Shown here: one piece after another, positions 31,113-40,653 of the stretch | How the letters are laid out: each line of letters starts with the position of its first letter | Position numbering within the stretch: the first letter of the stretch is position 1 | Virus record (IMG/VR): IMGVR_UViG_3300047310_000028 | Coordinates: 1-48,961 of that record | DNA: 48,961 bases | Source: a virus | Direction: 5' to 3' (one strand) | The notes under the pieces: model-generated | Database searches by the model: none | Seen by the model: the letters and a program-made list of their open reading frames with translations, nothing else | What the model was told of the DNA's origin: nothing | Made by a program: the position numbers and the translations under genes

Positions 31113-31538
31113 ATGTTACCAGAAGGCAAGCGGTCACAAGACCAAATTCTCGCACAAGCTCCGATTGAGGTCACTCTCGGAGAAGTTGTCTACAAGATTA
31201 AACCTCTGCGCATTCTCAAGTCCAGAGATTGGCGCCAGTCGATGATGACGAAGATGGGAGAGGTAACAAACACAATGAGGGGTGATATGGGCAGCGATGC
31301 AGCCTTCCTCTCAGGACTGGGATATGTTCTCCTTCAGTTCCCGGAGATTCTTGCTGACCTCGTCTTTGAATACGCTCCTGATCTTCCGAAGGATAAGATC
31401 ATGGATTCAGAGACTGGAGCCACCGAAGAACAAATTGCTGTAGCCTTCAGCAAGATACTAGCAGTTGCGTTCCCTTTCATGGGAGAACTGAAGACGGTAA
31501 TGATGACGCTGGGGGCGTCAGCAACCTCCCGGAGCTAG
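31113..31538 (+). CDS. tail assembly chaperone (G-like)
   Basis: 141 residues, preceded by AAGGAGGAG. Position between the tail tube and the tape measure is that of the lambda G gene. It contains LGEVVYKIKPLRILKSRDWR and an acidic middle, as small chaperones often do. Near its end the run CTGGGGGCG allows a -1 shift into the frame of the next ORF, which has no stop codon upstream to this point. The product coats the tape measure during assembly. Confidence 0.75.
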   Translation: MLPEGKRSQDQILAQAPIEVTLGEVVYKIKPLRILKSRDWRQSMMTKMGEVTNTMRGDMGSDAAFLSGLGYVLLQFPEILADLVFEYAPDLPKDKIMDSETGATEEQIAVAFSKILAVAFPFMGELKTVMMTLGASATSRS

Positions 31539-31771
31539 GCGACATGTACGAGATTGCCCTCAGAGAATGGGGACGAACCCCAGAGTATATCAACACACGT
31601 TGGACGGAAGAGTTGTTGGGACTAATGTTCCAATCCCGGACTCGCAACCTTATCCGCTCAGCAGAAGCACGGCAACCGGAAGGCTCCGGTTTGAAGTACG
31701 TTCAGAGCGATGCGGAGTTATTCCGCTCAATGGGGTATTCACCGGAGGAGGTAATTACTCGTGCCCATTAA
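31514..31771 (+). CDS. tail chaperone extension (T-like), reached by -1 frameshift
   Basis: The frame is open from before 31514 without a stop to 31771, and joins the upstream gene through a GGGGGC slippery run (GGG GCG read as GG GGC after slipping one base). The fused product would be about 219 residues, the lambda gpG-gpGT arrangement. An ATG at 31544 (MYEIALREWGRTPEY) would give a free 75-residue version. The peptide ends SMGYSPEEVITRAH and overlaps the tape-measure start. Confidence 0.65.
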   Translation, partial: GVSNLPELGDMYEIALREWGRTPEYINTRWTEELLGLMFQSRTRNLIRSAEARQPEGSGLKYVQSDAELFRSMGYSPEEVITRAH

Positions 31772-34700
31772 TGTTGGCGATGGTGTACTGACTTTCCTTG
31801 GCGATGCAACTTCGCTTGAGGGCATGCTTGATACTTTACCGGCAAAGGTTTCCGCGAAAATGAAGCCGGCAGAGGATGCTGCGAGAGGAGTTGGAACGGA
31901 GCTAGACAATGCTGGTAAGAAGGGAGCGGAGGCCGGAGAGAAGATCAGCAATGCTTGGATTAAGGTTGCCCGTGCAACTCAGGACAATCAAATAGCTCAG
32001 AAAGAACTCAAGGTTGCTTTGGAGTCTGCAAAGAAAGCAGGGTCAGATGATTCCGTAGCAATGGCAGAGTTAGCCGCAGCACAGGAGAAGGCCGCTGCCG
32101 CAGCTCGTAATCTAACTGTTGCTACTAAGGAAGCTAGGACTGCCGGCGAGAGCGAAGTTGTCGACATGCGGCAGAGAAGGGAAGCTGCCGCAGCCTACGG
32201 AGAATTAACAGGCAATACAATCCCGCGTGGACTTCGCACTTGGTTGGCAGAGATGAAGTTAGTTGGGCCAGCCATGGAAGCAGCCTTCTCTGTTCTCGCT
32301 CCTCTCCTTCTCTTGAGTGTCCTTTCTGAAGGAATCAACAAACTGATCGAGTGGCACGAGGCATCCGAGAAGTTACGGGAAGAATGGACTGCGAGCGATA
32401 CGCAATTCAGGACTACCAGCAACAGCATACGGGATGAGATCAATCAGCAAGAGGAAGACTTCATCCGGCTTACCCAAGGGCCAATCGCAGCTTACGAGTT
32501 CGCTCTCAAGCACATCAAGTCTACCTTCGATGAGACTGTGGGGAAGATCGGAGGGGAACTTGATCAGCAAGGCGATAAGTTCATCAATCGTGGTGGGTTC
32601 TTCTCTTCTCTATTTGGCGGAGAGGAAAAGGCTAATGCAAAATCTGCCGGGAAAGACCTCAAGGAGTTCTCTGCTCTTCTTCAAGAGGTAGGAAAAAAGG
32701 CGCAAGACCTCCATCCAGAAAACCCGTTTGCTGGCATGGATGCGATGTTGGATAGAATAAATGGTAAGATCAAGGAAACCACTACAGCTATTCAGGATGA
32801 GCAGGAGGAAATTCGTCAGGCAAAAGCTCGTGACGCAGGTGGTGTTCCTAGTGCTCTTCTTGGCTTTGATGCTTCTTCTTTAGAGCGCATGCGTGCTGTC
32901 CTTCAAGAAGCTCAGCAACTCCTGCAACAAAGCCGGGATAGGGAGAAGGCGGCACGCGATGCCGATACTGCCAGAATAAAGAGCGATGAGATTGCACATC
33001 AGAAAGATATTGATGGCGCCAAGCTCACCGTCCATCAGGCCTTCCTTCTCGCCACATTATCTGTTAACGAAGAAAATCAGCGAATTGCTTTCGAGCGCGG
33101 TAAGGAAAGTCTCAACCAGTTTCTCCAACAGCAAAAGACCAACGAGGTTGAGAAGTACAACATCGAGAAGAAAGGGTATGAAGACCAGCTCGCGCTTGCC
33201 AACAAGGACAAAGTTCGCAACGAGCAAGAGATTATCACAATCAATGGTCATCTCGAAGACCTCCGCATTCAACATCACCTGCGCATGCTTCAGATAGACC
33301 AAGCGGCCTATGTAAAGCAGGCTGACCAGGTGGTCAAGGCTCTGGAGAATGTAGTTGCTTCAACCAAGGATGGTTCCGAAGATCGTATCAATGCCGAACA
33401 AGCGGTGTTGGACTTCCTAGAGATCACCTATGGCCGGGAGAGCGATGCGTTCTTGGCGCAGCAGAATAGAGTTACTGCGGCAATTCAATCGCATGTTGAG
33501 GTTCGGAAGACCCTGGCATTGAAAGAGGTTCATTACAACGAGGCTTTAATTGCAGACAAGGAATCGGCTGAGGTTGCTTATTATTCCTTCCTCCGTTCTT
33601 CGGCCCAAGTCAGCGCGGTCACCCTTCTCAAGATACAACAGGATGCCTCCGAGAAGGCTTATCAAAGCAAACGCGCTGCTCTTCTGTACGAGTTAAATCA
33701 GCTTGGCCCGCAAGAGGTCGTTGCGCGTCAGAAGTTAAATGCTGATATAACAATGATTGACCAGAAGCACGAAGAGGAGAAGCGGTTGATGTACGCCCAA
33801 ACCGTTAACATTATAGAGCTTGAGTACCAGCAACTTGGTATTAAGAGCACTATGATGTATATGCGGGAACGGGACTTGGCGAAGCAATCCTATGAAGCGA
33901 TTGCGAGGAGCGGCACCGCTTCTTACGGCCAACTGCTTGCTGCTCAGATCAAAGTATTCCAAGCCCAAATTGCCCTGAATGCTGCTGAGGGGAAGAACAC
34001 AGCCAAAGATCAGGCTGCGCTCGATAAGCTAATTGCTACCTATCACAAGTGGGAGTTAGCTATCAAGGGAGTTAATTCTCAAGGCAAAATTCAGGAATCA
34101 ATTCTCAAAGGTCTTGGCGTTGATGCGAGGCTGATGGGCTCGACTATCTCCAATGTAGCCTTGGGAGCTACTGCCGCACTCCAGCAAATGTTCCAAGCTT
34201 GGGCCAGCGGAGGAGTTACCGTTGCTCAGGCTTGCGCCCAAATAACTGCTGCGATCTTGCAATCCGTAGCACAGTATGCATTCGTCAAGGCTATCGAGCA
34301 AATGGCCCTTGGTTTCGCAGCTATGTCTCCAACCTCACCGGACTTCGGGCACGCAGGAGAGCACTTCACTTCTGCCGGCCTTTGGTTCCTAGTTGGAGCT
34401 GGAGCCAGCGTGGCCGGAGGTCTTGTCAGCAGAGCATCGTCTGGCGGAGGTTCGACAGCCCCCGGTTCAACCGGGAGCTCAACCAGCCTAGCCTCTCCAG
34501 GCCAGAATCAAACCACTCCTCCTCCGGTACAGAGCGTCAACGTTCAGTCCTTTGCTGGCGGAGGCTTGATTACGAAACGAACAATGGCTGTAATGGGAGA
34601 TGCGGCGAACGGAGGAGATGCAGCGGAGGCCGCTTTGCCGTTGGATGACCCGAAGGCGATGCAAGCAGTAGGTGATGCTATTGCTCCGCATATATCTGGC

Positions 34701-34853
34701 GGAGGAGGTATCCACAATCATTTCCATATCAAAGGTCTTGTGAGTCCTGATAGCCTGACCAAGGTTATGGAACAGATGAACCGGAAGGTGCAACGAGGCC
34801 AAGGCAATCTTGTGGCTAGCAATGCACTCAGGGTGACGAAGAGGTCTTCATGA
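31761..34853 (+). CDS. tape measure protein
   Basis: 1030 residues. Mostly helical and charged with long coiled-coil regions (about 80-160, 390-560) and a hydrophobic stretch LLLLSVLSEGINKL near residue 195. The C-terminal region is Gly/Ser-rich with SFAGGGLITKRTMAVMGDA, the GGLI...P motif common at the end of tape measures. Length predicts a tail of roughly 150 nm if the common 0.15 nm per residue holds. Overlaps the chaperone gene by 11 bases. It fixes tail length and is ejected with DNA. Confidence 0.92.
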   Translation: MPINVGDGVLTFLGDATSLEGMLDTLPAKVSAKMKPAEDAARGVGTELDNAGKKGAEAGEKISNAWIKVARATQDNQIAQKELKVALESAKKAGSDDSVAMAELAAAQEKAAAAARNLTVATKEARTAGESEVVDMRQRREAAAAYGELTGNTIPRGLRTWLAEMKLVGPAMEAAFSVLAPLLLLSVLSEGINKLIEWHEASEKLREEWTASDTQFRTTSNSIRDEINQQEEDFIRLTQGPIAAYEFALKHIKSTFDETVGKIGGELDQQGDKFINRGGFFSSLFGGEEKANAKSAGKDLKEFSALLQEVGKKAQDLHPENPFAGMDAMLDRINGKIKETTTAIQDEQEEIRQAKARDAGGVPSALLGFDASSLERMRAVLQEAQQLLQQSRDREKAARDADTARIKSDEIAHQKDIDGAKLTVHQAFLLATLSVNEENQRIAFERGKESLNQFLQQQKTNEVEKYNIEKKGYEDQLALANKDKVRNEQEIITINGHLEDLRIQHHLRMLQIDQAAYVKQADQVVKALENVVASTKDGSEDRINAEQAVLDFLEITYGRESDAFLAQQNRVTAAIQSHVEVRKTLALKEVHYNEALIADKESAEVAYYSFLRSSAQVSAVTLLKIQQDASEKAYQSKRAALLYELNQLGPQEVVARQKLNADITMIDQKHEEEKRLMYAQTVNIIELEYQQLGIKSTMMYMRERDLAKQSYEAIARSGTASYGQLLAAQIKVFQAQIALNAAEGKNTAKDQAALDKLIATYHKWELAIKGVNSQGKIQESILKGLGVDARLMGSTISNVALGATAALQQMFQAWASGGVTVAQACAQITAAILQSVAQYAFVKAIEQMALGFAAMSPTSPDFGHAGEHFTSAGLWFLVGAGASVAGGLVSRASSGGGSTAPGSTGSSTSLASPGQNQTTPPPVQSVNVQSFAGGGLITKRTMAVMGDAANGGDAAEAALPLDDPKAMQAVGDAIAPHISGGGGIHNHFHIKGLVSPDSLTKVMEQMNRKVQRGQGNLVASNALRVTKRSS

Positions 34854-35695
34854 TCACGCCGCAGTTTACCTTTGATGAACGTCTCATTGCTGGTTCTGAC
34901 TTCACCAATGCTGCATGGGCCAAAACAAATATTACGATCACGCCAGCGTTTGCTGTTGCCCCTGACGGAACTAACACCGCTCAGAAGGTAGCAGCAACCG
35001 CAACGGCGGTGGCCCTTATGAATCAGACTTGCCTTGCTGCTGGGAAGGCTTCCGGGAAACCCTATTCCATTTATGTTAAGATTGGAACTGGTGCAGCAGT
35101 AGCCAATGCGTTCATTCTTCGGAACGGAACCACAGCAACCAATATTCAATCGTGCACAGTTAACTTTACCACTGGCGCCGTCCTTACAGGGAATGCAACG
35201 ATGGTCTCTGTCGGCAACGGGTGGTGGAAGCTGACTCTCACTCCGACTGCCGGCCAAGTATCGGATGGAGATGACCTCCTGTGCTATGTTGGCTTTGTTG
35301 GAGGAGCACAGACTGCTGGAGACTTCCTGTTGGCTTGGGGAGGTTCTTTGCGCTCCTCGTTGCTTCCTACTTATCCAGCAGTCCAGAGGCCGTTGGCTCA
35401 GGAGATGGAAGCTACACGTCAGGATTCGATTACATCGAGCGGCATTAAGCAGTCTATAACGGAGAGGACAGATTTTTTCTTCACATTGAGCTTTCCGTTT
35501 GTTCCTGCTGCTGATATTGCAACGTGGAAAACTTTCATGACGTGGGCTTTGCCGGGAGGATTCTTCACCTACTACCCGGATTCAACTGACCCAACTACCC
35601 ATACCGATTACACAATGGAGGAGACGCTCTGGGCCCCAAAGCGGGCAATCTTTGGGCACGCTGCGTTTCAATTCCGTATGAGACAGGTGGTGTAA
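34850..35695 (+). CDS. minor tail protein with carbohydrate-binding-like domain
   Basis: 281 residues beginning four bases before the tape measure stop (ATGA). The N-terminal 165 residues (FTNAAWAKTNITITPAF, APDGTNTAQKVAATAT, WWKLTLTPTAGQVSDGDDL) look like a jelly-roll sugar-binding module. The C-terminal segment QSITERTDFFFTLSFPFVPA and FFTYYPDSTDPTTHTDYTME is like distal-tail/baseplate proteins. A tail-tip protein with cell-surface binding is a sensible call. Confidence 0.65.
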   Translation: MITPQFTFDERLIAGSDFTNAAWAKTNITITPAFAVAPDGTNTAQKVAATATAVALMNQTCLAAGKASGKPYSIYVKIGTGAAVANAFILRNGTTATNIQSCTVNFTTGAVLTGNATMVSVGNGWWKLTLTPTAGQVSDGDDLLCYVGFVGGAQTAGDFLLAWGGSLRSSLLPTYPAVQRPLAQEMEATRQDSITSSGIKQSITERTDFFFTLSFPFVPAADIATWKTFMTWALPGGFFTYYPDSTDPTTHTDYTMEETLWAPKRAIFGHAAFQFRMRQVV

Positions 35696-35696
35696 T

Positions 35697-37067
35697 GTGA
35701 TTGCTGCTACTACTAACTTCAAGAATGCTCTGGCTGTATTCCGTTCTGGAAAAATTCTTTTCCTTATTACTATCGCGGGATACAGCAAGGTGTTTACCAA
35801 CTACAAAAGCGGAGTTGGTGGGCAGGTTGATTGGATTGTTTCGATGGATGATTGCGCCACTTCTATTAGTGATCTTAATGGAGGAGCTTCGCAAATATCG
35901 TTCGCCTTTACAGTTCAAGATAGACTAGGAGCAATCACAGCTGACTTCCCTGGGTTCACATTCGAGGGCAAACAAATAACCCTCCAGATGGGTCTTCCCG
36001 GCCTCGCCCAAGTGGACTTTGTTACTCTCTTCACCGGGAACGTGGACACAGTAGCAAGTGTAAATGCAAATAACGATTACTATTTCACCTGCAACGACAT
36101 CTCCGCTGTCCTCTCTCAAGTCATATATCTCAATGGTGACTCCGGGTTGCCTATCTCTAGCACAAACCCCAAGACCTTATTGGCCCATCCGCTCGACCTC
36201 TTGCTAAACATCCTCAGCGTTCAAGTTGGTCTTGCTGGAGGTTTCATCGACACAACCAAGATTCAAGCATATCGAGACGGAATATTCAGTGGTCTTCAGT
36301 TCCAATTCAAGCTGACCTCTTCCGTTGCGGCCGCAGACTTTATCAAGGCTCAACTCCTTAAGCCTCTTGGCGGTTACTTGTGGGTGAATAGCCTTGGCCA
36401 AGTCACAGTCAACTTCTTCTCTCCACTTACTGTGCCGGCTGCCATTGCAACCTTGGGGCCAAATGTATGGGTCAATATCCCGGAGGCCGAACAGCTCGAC
36501 ATCATCAACACAGTCCAGTTCCAATTTGATAAGGACGATTCATCTGCCAACTCCTCCGGGAATTACTTGGCTGTGGATACGGAGATATATGGGCCCAGCA
36601 TAACCAAATACGGAACGCAATTTGGAGAACAGGTCATTCAAGCAGATGGCATCCGCTCCGGGTTCCAAGGATTCTTTACTGCCCGGATGGTGAGTCGGAT
36701 GATATTTGGCCGCTATGGATTGAAGAATTTGAAGTTTGATCAATCCGCTCCCGATTCTATTTGGCAGACTTGTTTGCTTGAGCCGGGAGATATAGTTGCC
36801 GTCACTCATCCTCAAATACCAGATCGAGTTGCCGGCGTGGTGGGAATTACCGGGAAGCTGTTTGAGATAATGAATCGCTCCTTTCTCTTCTCGACTGGGC
36901 GAATGAATTTGACGATGATTGATGCTAGCTACCTAAGTGTGTTTGGGTTGTTCAAGATCGCACCCAACGGCACCGCAGACTACACAGCTGGTAGCAACAC
37001 CTTCATGTACCTCTGCGATAATACAGACAAGTACACCAACGGTGACGCCGGTCACATTCTAGGATAA
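35697..37067 (+). CDS. tail tip / baseplate hub-like protein
   Basis: 456 residues, ATG absent at the very start (GTG at 35697), one base after the previous stop. The region VDWIVSMDDCATSISDLNGG, FAFTVQDRLGAITADFPGFTF and VTLFTGNVDTV is beta-barrel-like, as in siphovirus tail-hub (gp27/Dit-Tal) proteins, with later DSIWQTCLLEPGDIVAVTHP. It probably forms the tail tip with the 34850 and 37074 products. Family level is uncertain, location and size support it. Confidence 0.65.
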   Translation: MIAATTNFKNALAVFRSGKILFLITIAGYSKVFTNYKSGVGGQVDWIVSMDDCATSISDLNGGASQISFAFTVQDRLGAITADFPGFTFEGKQITLQMGLPGLAQVDFVTLFTGNVDTVASVNANNDYYFTCNDISAVLSQVIYLNGDSGLPISSTNPKTLLAHPLDLLLNILSVQVGLAGGFIDTTKIQAYRDGIFSGLQFQFKLTSSVAAADFIKAQLLKPLGGYLWVNSLGQVTVNFFSPLTVPAAIATLGPNVWVNIPEAEQLDIINTVQFQFDKDDSSANSSGNYLAVDTEIYGPSITKYGTQFGEQVIQADGIRSGFQGFFTARMVSRMIFGRYGLKNLKFDQSAPDSIWQTCLLEPGDIVAVTHPQIPDRVAGVVGITGKLFEIMNRSFLFSTGRMNLTMIDASYLSVFGLFKIAPNGTADYTAGSNTFMYLCDNTDKYTNGDAGHILG

Positions 37068-37073
37068 ACCAAA

Positions 37074-39848
37074 ATGTCTCCTTTAACTCTCGCAACAATA
37101 CCTGGCTTTAGTGATTTGTCGAATACTCCGTTGGCCGCAAACAAGTTCTCCCTCGGAGCCCATCTCAGCGCAATCAACTTCAATGCTTCGTTCGGAATTG
37201 TGCGCTTGGAAATCTTTACTGACATTTACAAGCATGGCGATGTTGTTCCGTTGCCGAAGTCTCCAGTGGATGGGTACACATACCGTCAGGATGAACTGAT
37301 GTATATGTGGGTGCCGCAGAATACCGCCAATCAACTCACAGGTTGGGCCACCTACCGGGAACCTTGGACGATGTGGTACGGCATCTGGAATGTCAACCAG
37401 CTTACCGGCCTTGTGAGCAGCGAGATTGGATACAGGGGCAATAACGATCACAAAGACAATCAAGCCACAACGAACGATGGCGTGGTGCAGGTCTTCGTAA
37501 TAGCACAACGGCAGAAGGCTAGCATGATCATGGCGGCCTCTCCTTCGTTCGTTCGGCATCTCGATGCAGACTTCTTTACCAACAAGGCTCTTAATACAAG
37601 TCTATTGACGGAGATGAATGGCAACGCCAAGTTTGCTATTGTCAACACAGAGATAATCTATTGCGGAGAGTTTTTCAATGGACAGACAGTTCCTCTTGCC
37701 AACATCGTCTCCCCGGTAGATGGGCACGCCTATGCCTATGCTGATTGCATGTTTCAAACCTCTTGGCGATGGACAGCGGATACAGACGGAAGTGGCAATC
37801 CTATCAAGCCGGCAATTAACAAAGGCCAGCTTCAAGATTGGTCTGCTTCCGTTACGACCTCCGGCGCAGTAAAGATCGCAAACACTTCGGTATCTTACGA
37901 GCTGAGCGGCACTCATACCGGCACAACAGGCAAGGTTGCCGTCTTCGCCTTCTGCAATCGCGCACTGGGCACAACCTTCCCTAGCTCCGTCAACTTATTC
38001 TCTGAGGTTGTCGATAGCGCGTTTGCTCCCGGTTCAACCCTCCGCGCCACGACCCTTCAACAGGTTAACCGGAATATCAATCAGGCCATCTGTACGCCTG
38101 AGTTCTTCGGGCCAACCAATTACTCGAATGGCAATACAATCCCTGTCCCCACCAGCCCTTTGGACGGTTATGTCTATGCCCGAACGGAGTTGTTCTATAT
38201 ATGGGATTGGAACAATACAGGCCCAAGTGCAGTAAGCTCCGGGAGACTATCCCTTGTCCACGGGAGTATCAGCGCAGCAGGGGTGGTGACGATTAATGAT
38301 TATCGACTGAACTCAGGAGCCTCTTCTGTAGCTTTGGCAAACGAAGGCTCGATGAGGGTTGTGGTGGTTGGATTCCGTAGCAGAACCTTGGCCAGCCCTC
38401 CTGTCTCGACCCCTGGGCCTCCAACGTTTGGCATCGATGATGTGATTGAGTTCTATGGCCCCAATGATCGGCAGACACAATACTTGAGCAAGGGAGATGG
38501 AAGCGTCACAGTAAGCTCTTTGCTGAATAGTCAGGGTTCTGTTCTTCCAAACCAAGTCATTGCTCTGACATTCACCATGACTAGTTCATCTGTGCTTATC
38601 TGTACCTTTGCTGACCAGTCTTTGTTGAGGCCTGATAATACAAACCTCAACCTTCTGGGGTCAAACACAGCTGCCAACTTGTCGGTGAATGGAGATTTTG
38701 AATCGGCAGGCACTCTTGGTGCGCAAGCGGCTAACTGGTCTCTGATTGGTGGTAATGCCCTTGTTAAGGACAATAGCGCAATCGTCAATGGATCATTCAA
38801 CGGAAAAATAAACAATGCCGGAGGAGCTACATCTCAGAACTTTAGTGCAGCAGCAATTGCTTTAACTGCGGGGCAGGTATATGTGTTAGAGGCATTCATC
38901 AAAGTTGGAACAGCAATGCCAAATATCCCTGCACACGCGGGAGCTTGTATTGATCTTGTTATTGCTACCGGCATCACTAGCTTTACCATTATCACAAAGT
39001 TTGGAGCATTTGAGGGAGGTTCTACTACAACCCCAAGATGCGGATGGCCGGCAGATGGAGCAGCTCACGGATACGGATTTTTTCAGTGCTACTTCATTCC
39101 TACTGCTAACGGCACAGTCAATATAAATACCATTATGCAATCTAATGGTGGGGATTCGGAATGGGACAACATCAGACTCTATCCCTTCCGTGGGAAAACT
39201 TATACTGGCCTAAGCGCATCAACTCATTACTATCTCTATCCTTACATTGAGGTGGCCACTGGGTTGCTTAAGTTCAGGAATGGTGCCCCTCCCGGCTCGA
39301 CTCCTAGTGATTCTCTAGCTGCTCAATGCTTATTGGATGGAGGAGTTCAGGTTGCGCCAAAGAATATCTTGACGCCTACTGCGGGAGGCTCCTCATCCGA
39401 TACTGGTGGTGGATCTGGTACGTGTCCCGAATGGGAAGAGCCAGTCTATATCCGGCGATATTCTAGCGATGGGATATTGACGTTTGAAGGTGAGATTGAG
39501 GCTGGAGATGTTAAGGTTGGGTTTGAATCTGATGATGGCCTTATCCTAAGAGGTGATCTAATCAAGGGATGGTCGTTTGCCAAACAAGCTTACGTCTGGC
39601 GTGCCGTTCAAAAGGTCATCATCGTTCCTTGCTCAGCTTGGTCTTCTGTTAGAGGCCGTTTGTTAACTCCTTGTGAGGCAGTCTGGTGGGAGGATAGATG
39701 GATGGCTGCGTGGAAGACTCCCGGAGCAGGGCACGTCAAGAAGATCAGCTTCAAGGTGCTGATTGAAGTTGAAGCCGATTGGGATGATGAGCATAATTAC
39801 CTCGTTGGTGATCTTATCATCCACAACATGATCGTTCTACCCTGCTAA
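37074..39848 (+). CDS. large tail protein: three repeats, binding domain, C-terminal Hint domain
   Basis: 924 residues. Three related modules (about 41-145, 188-300, 340-445) share NG..xP.P.SP.DGY.Y...EL.Y.W (PKSPVDGYTYRQDELMYMW; IVSPVDGHAYAY; PTSPLDGYVYARTELFYIW). A later Thr/Gly-rich region (about 530-700) with FESAGTLGAQAANWSLIGG is like a carbohydrate-binding domain. The last 141 residues look like a Hint/intein-type domain: Cys784 in GTCPEWEEPV, TPCEAVWW in the middle, and DEHNYLVGDLIIHN six residues before the end. Probably a receptor-binding tail protein that can process itself. Confidence 0.75.
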   Translation: MSPLTLATIPGFSDLSNTPLAANKFSLGAHLSAINFNASFGIVRLEIFTDIYKHGDVVPLPKSPVDGYTYRQDELMYMWVPQNTANQLTGWATYREPWTMWYGIWNVNQLTGLVSSEIGYRGNNDHKDNQATTNDGVVQVFVIAQRQKASMIMAASPSFVRHLDADFFTNKALNTSLLTEMNGNAKFAIVNTEIIYCGEFFNGQTVPLANIVSPVDGHAYAYADCMFQTSWRWTADTDGSGNPIKPAINKGQLQDWSASVTTSGAVKIANTSVSYELSGTHTGTTGKVAVFAFCNRALGTTFPSSVNLFSEVVDSAFAPGSTLRATTLQQVNRNINQAICTPEFFGPTNYSNGNTIPVPTSPLDGYVYARTELFYIWDWNNTGPSAVSSGRLSLVHGSISAAGVVTINDYRLNSGASSVALANEGSMRVVVVGFRSRTLASPPVSTPGPPTFGIDDVIEFYGPNDRQTQYLSKGDGSVTVSSLLNSQGSVLPNQVIALTFTMTSSSVLICTFADQSLLRPDNTNLNLLGSNTAANLSVNGDFESAGTLGAQAANWSLIGGNALVKDNSAIVNGSFNGKINNAGGATSQNFSAAAIALTAGQVYVLEAFIKVGTAMPNIPAHAGACIDLVIATGITSFTIITKFGAFEGGSTTTPRCGWPADGAAHGYGFFQCYFIPTANGTVNINTIMQSNGGDSEWDNIRLYPFRGKTYTGLSASTHYYLYPYIEVATGLLKFRNGAPPGSTPSDSLAAQCLLDGGVQVAPKNILTPTAGGSSSDTGGGSGTCPEWEEPVYIRRYSSDGILTFEGEIEAGDVKVGFESDDGLILRGDLIKGWSFAKQAYVWRAVQKVIIVPCSAWSSVRGRLLTPCEAVWWEDRWMAAWKTPGAGHVKKISFKVLIEVEADWDDEHNYLVGDLIIHNMIVLPC

Positions 39849-39857
39849 GGAGGGATT

Positions 39858-40205
39858 GTGCAGCACATCTGGGTAATGAGTAAATCCTATCAAGCTCTTG
39901 GCGGAGAGATTCTGCCTGTTGCTTGGAATTACGGCCTCAACCATTCTGCTATGGGATATAAACCAAATGGTTGGGGTCTTGTTTGGGTATCGGTCGAGAA
40001 CCAGCATCTTGAGTTTATGAAATCTGGTACAGACTCGGATGTTGAAGTTGTAGGGCAGGAAGACGACCCGCCAACACAACTGGTTCTTGATACTTATGCT
40101 GATGAACTCGGCACTGCCTCATACGATACTCTGAGGAAGGTGCTTAAGAAACTTGCAGAGAGAGAGCCACGATTCATGATGGATCGTGATCCAAGGAGAC
40201 CATGA
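39858..40205 (+). CDS. hypothetical protein before lysis genes, 115 aa
   Basis: 115 residues, GTG start with AGGAGG upstream. First half hydrophobic/aromatic (VMSKSYQALGGEILPVAWNY, GWGLVWVSVEN), second half acidic then basic. Not recognised. Its place after the tail protein and before lysozyme suggests a small tail chaperone or accessory. Overlaps the lysozyme start. Confidence 0.5.
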   Translation: MQHIWVMSKSYQALGGEILPVAWNYGLNHSAMGYKPNGWGLVWVSVENQHLEFMKSGTDSDVEVVGQEDDPPTQLVLDTYADELGTASYDTLRKVLKKLAEREPRFMMDRDPRRP

Positions 40206-40639
40206 TGAGAATGAAATACTCGAAGCAAGGCTTACAACTAACTGAACGTTCGGAAGGTTGTAAGTTAGTTGCCTACTGGGATGATAAGGGTAAGGTATGG
40301 ACAATCGGATACGGCCACACGCGTGGCGTGTACGAGGGCATGACCTGTACTCAACAGCAGGCAGAAGACTGGCTAATGGCAGATATTGCTTTCTGCGAGC
40401 AAGACGTTAACCTTCACGTGACAGTCGAACTAACACAGGGAGAGTTCGATGGTCTGGTTGACTTCTGCTTTAACCTAGGTTGTCAATCCCTGAACGGTTC
40501 CACGCTCCTCCGCTATCTCAATGCCGGCCACCGGGAGCTAGCTGCGAGAGAGTTTGAACGGTGGGACATGGCGGGTGGCGTTCACATGGCAGGACTTCTC
40601 CGGCGCAGATTGGCTGAGGAAGCTGAATTCAATTCTTAG
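40202..40639 (+). CDS. endolysin, GH24 lysozyme (T4/P22/phage 21 type)
   Basis: 145 residues. The catalytic core is TERSEGCKLVAYWD (Glu), then DDKGKVWTIGYGHTRGV (Asp, Thr, GYGHT), followed by a helix with EFDGLVDFCFNLGCQ and FERWDMAGGV, matching GH24 muramidases that cut N-acetylmuramic-acid bonds of peptidoglycan. There is no signal peptide, so release needs a holin. GGAG precedes ATG, which overlaps the upstream TGA. Starting point of the lysis cassette. Confidence 0.93.
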   Translation: MMRMKYSKQGLQLTERSEGCKLVAYWDDKGKVWTIGYGHTRGVYEGMTCTQQQAEDWLMADIAFCEQDVNLHVTVELTQGEFDGLVDFCFNLGCQSLNGSTLLRYLNAGHRELAAREFERWDMAGGVHMAGLLRRRLAEEAEFNS

Positions 40640-40653
40640 ATCGGGAGGGCGAA

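Noticed and set aside
30434-31174. 246-residue minus-strand ORF opposite the tail tube gene
   Set aside because: Composition and lack of motifs mark it as a shadow of the tail tube gene.
37074-39848. Diversity-generating retroelement target in the tail protein
   Set aside because: No reverse transcriptase or template repeat was seen anywhere in the window.
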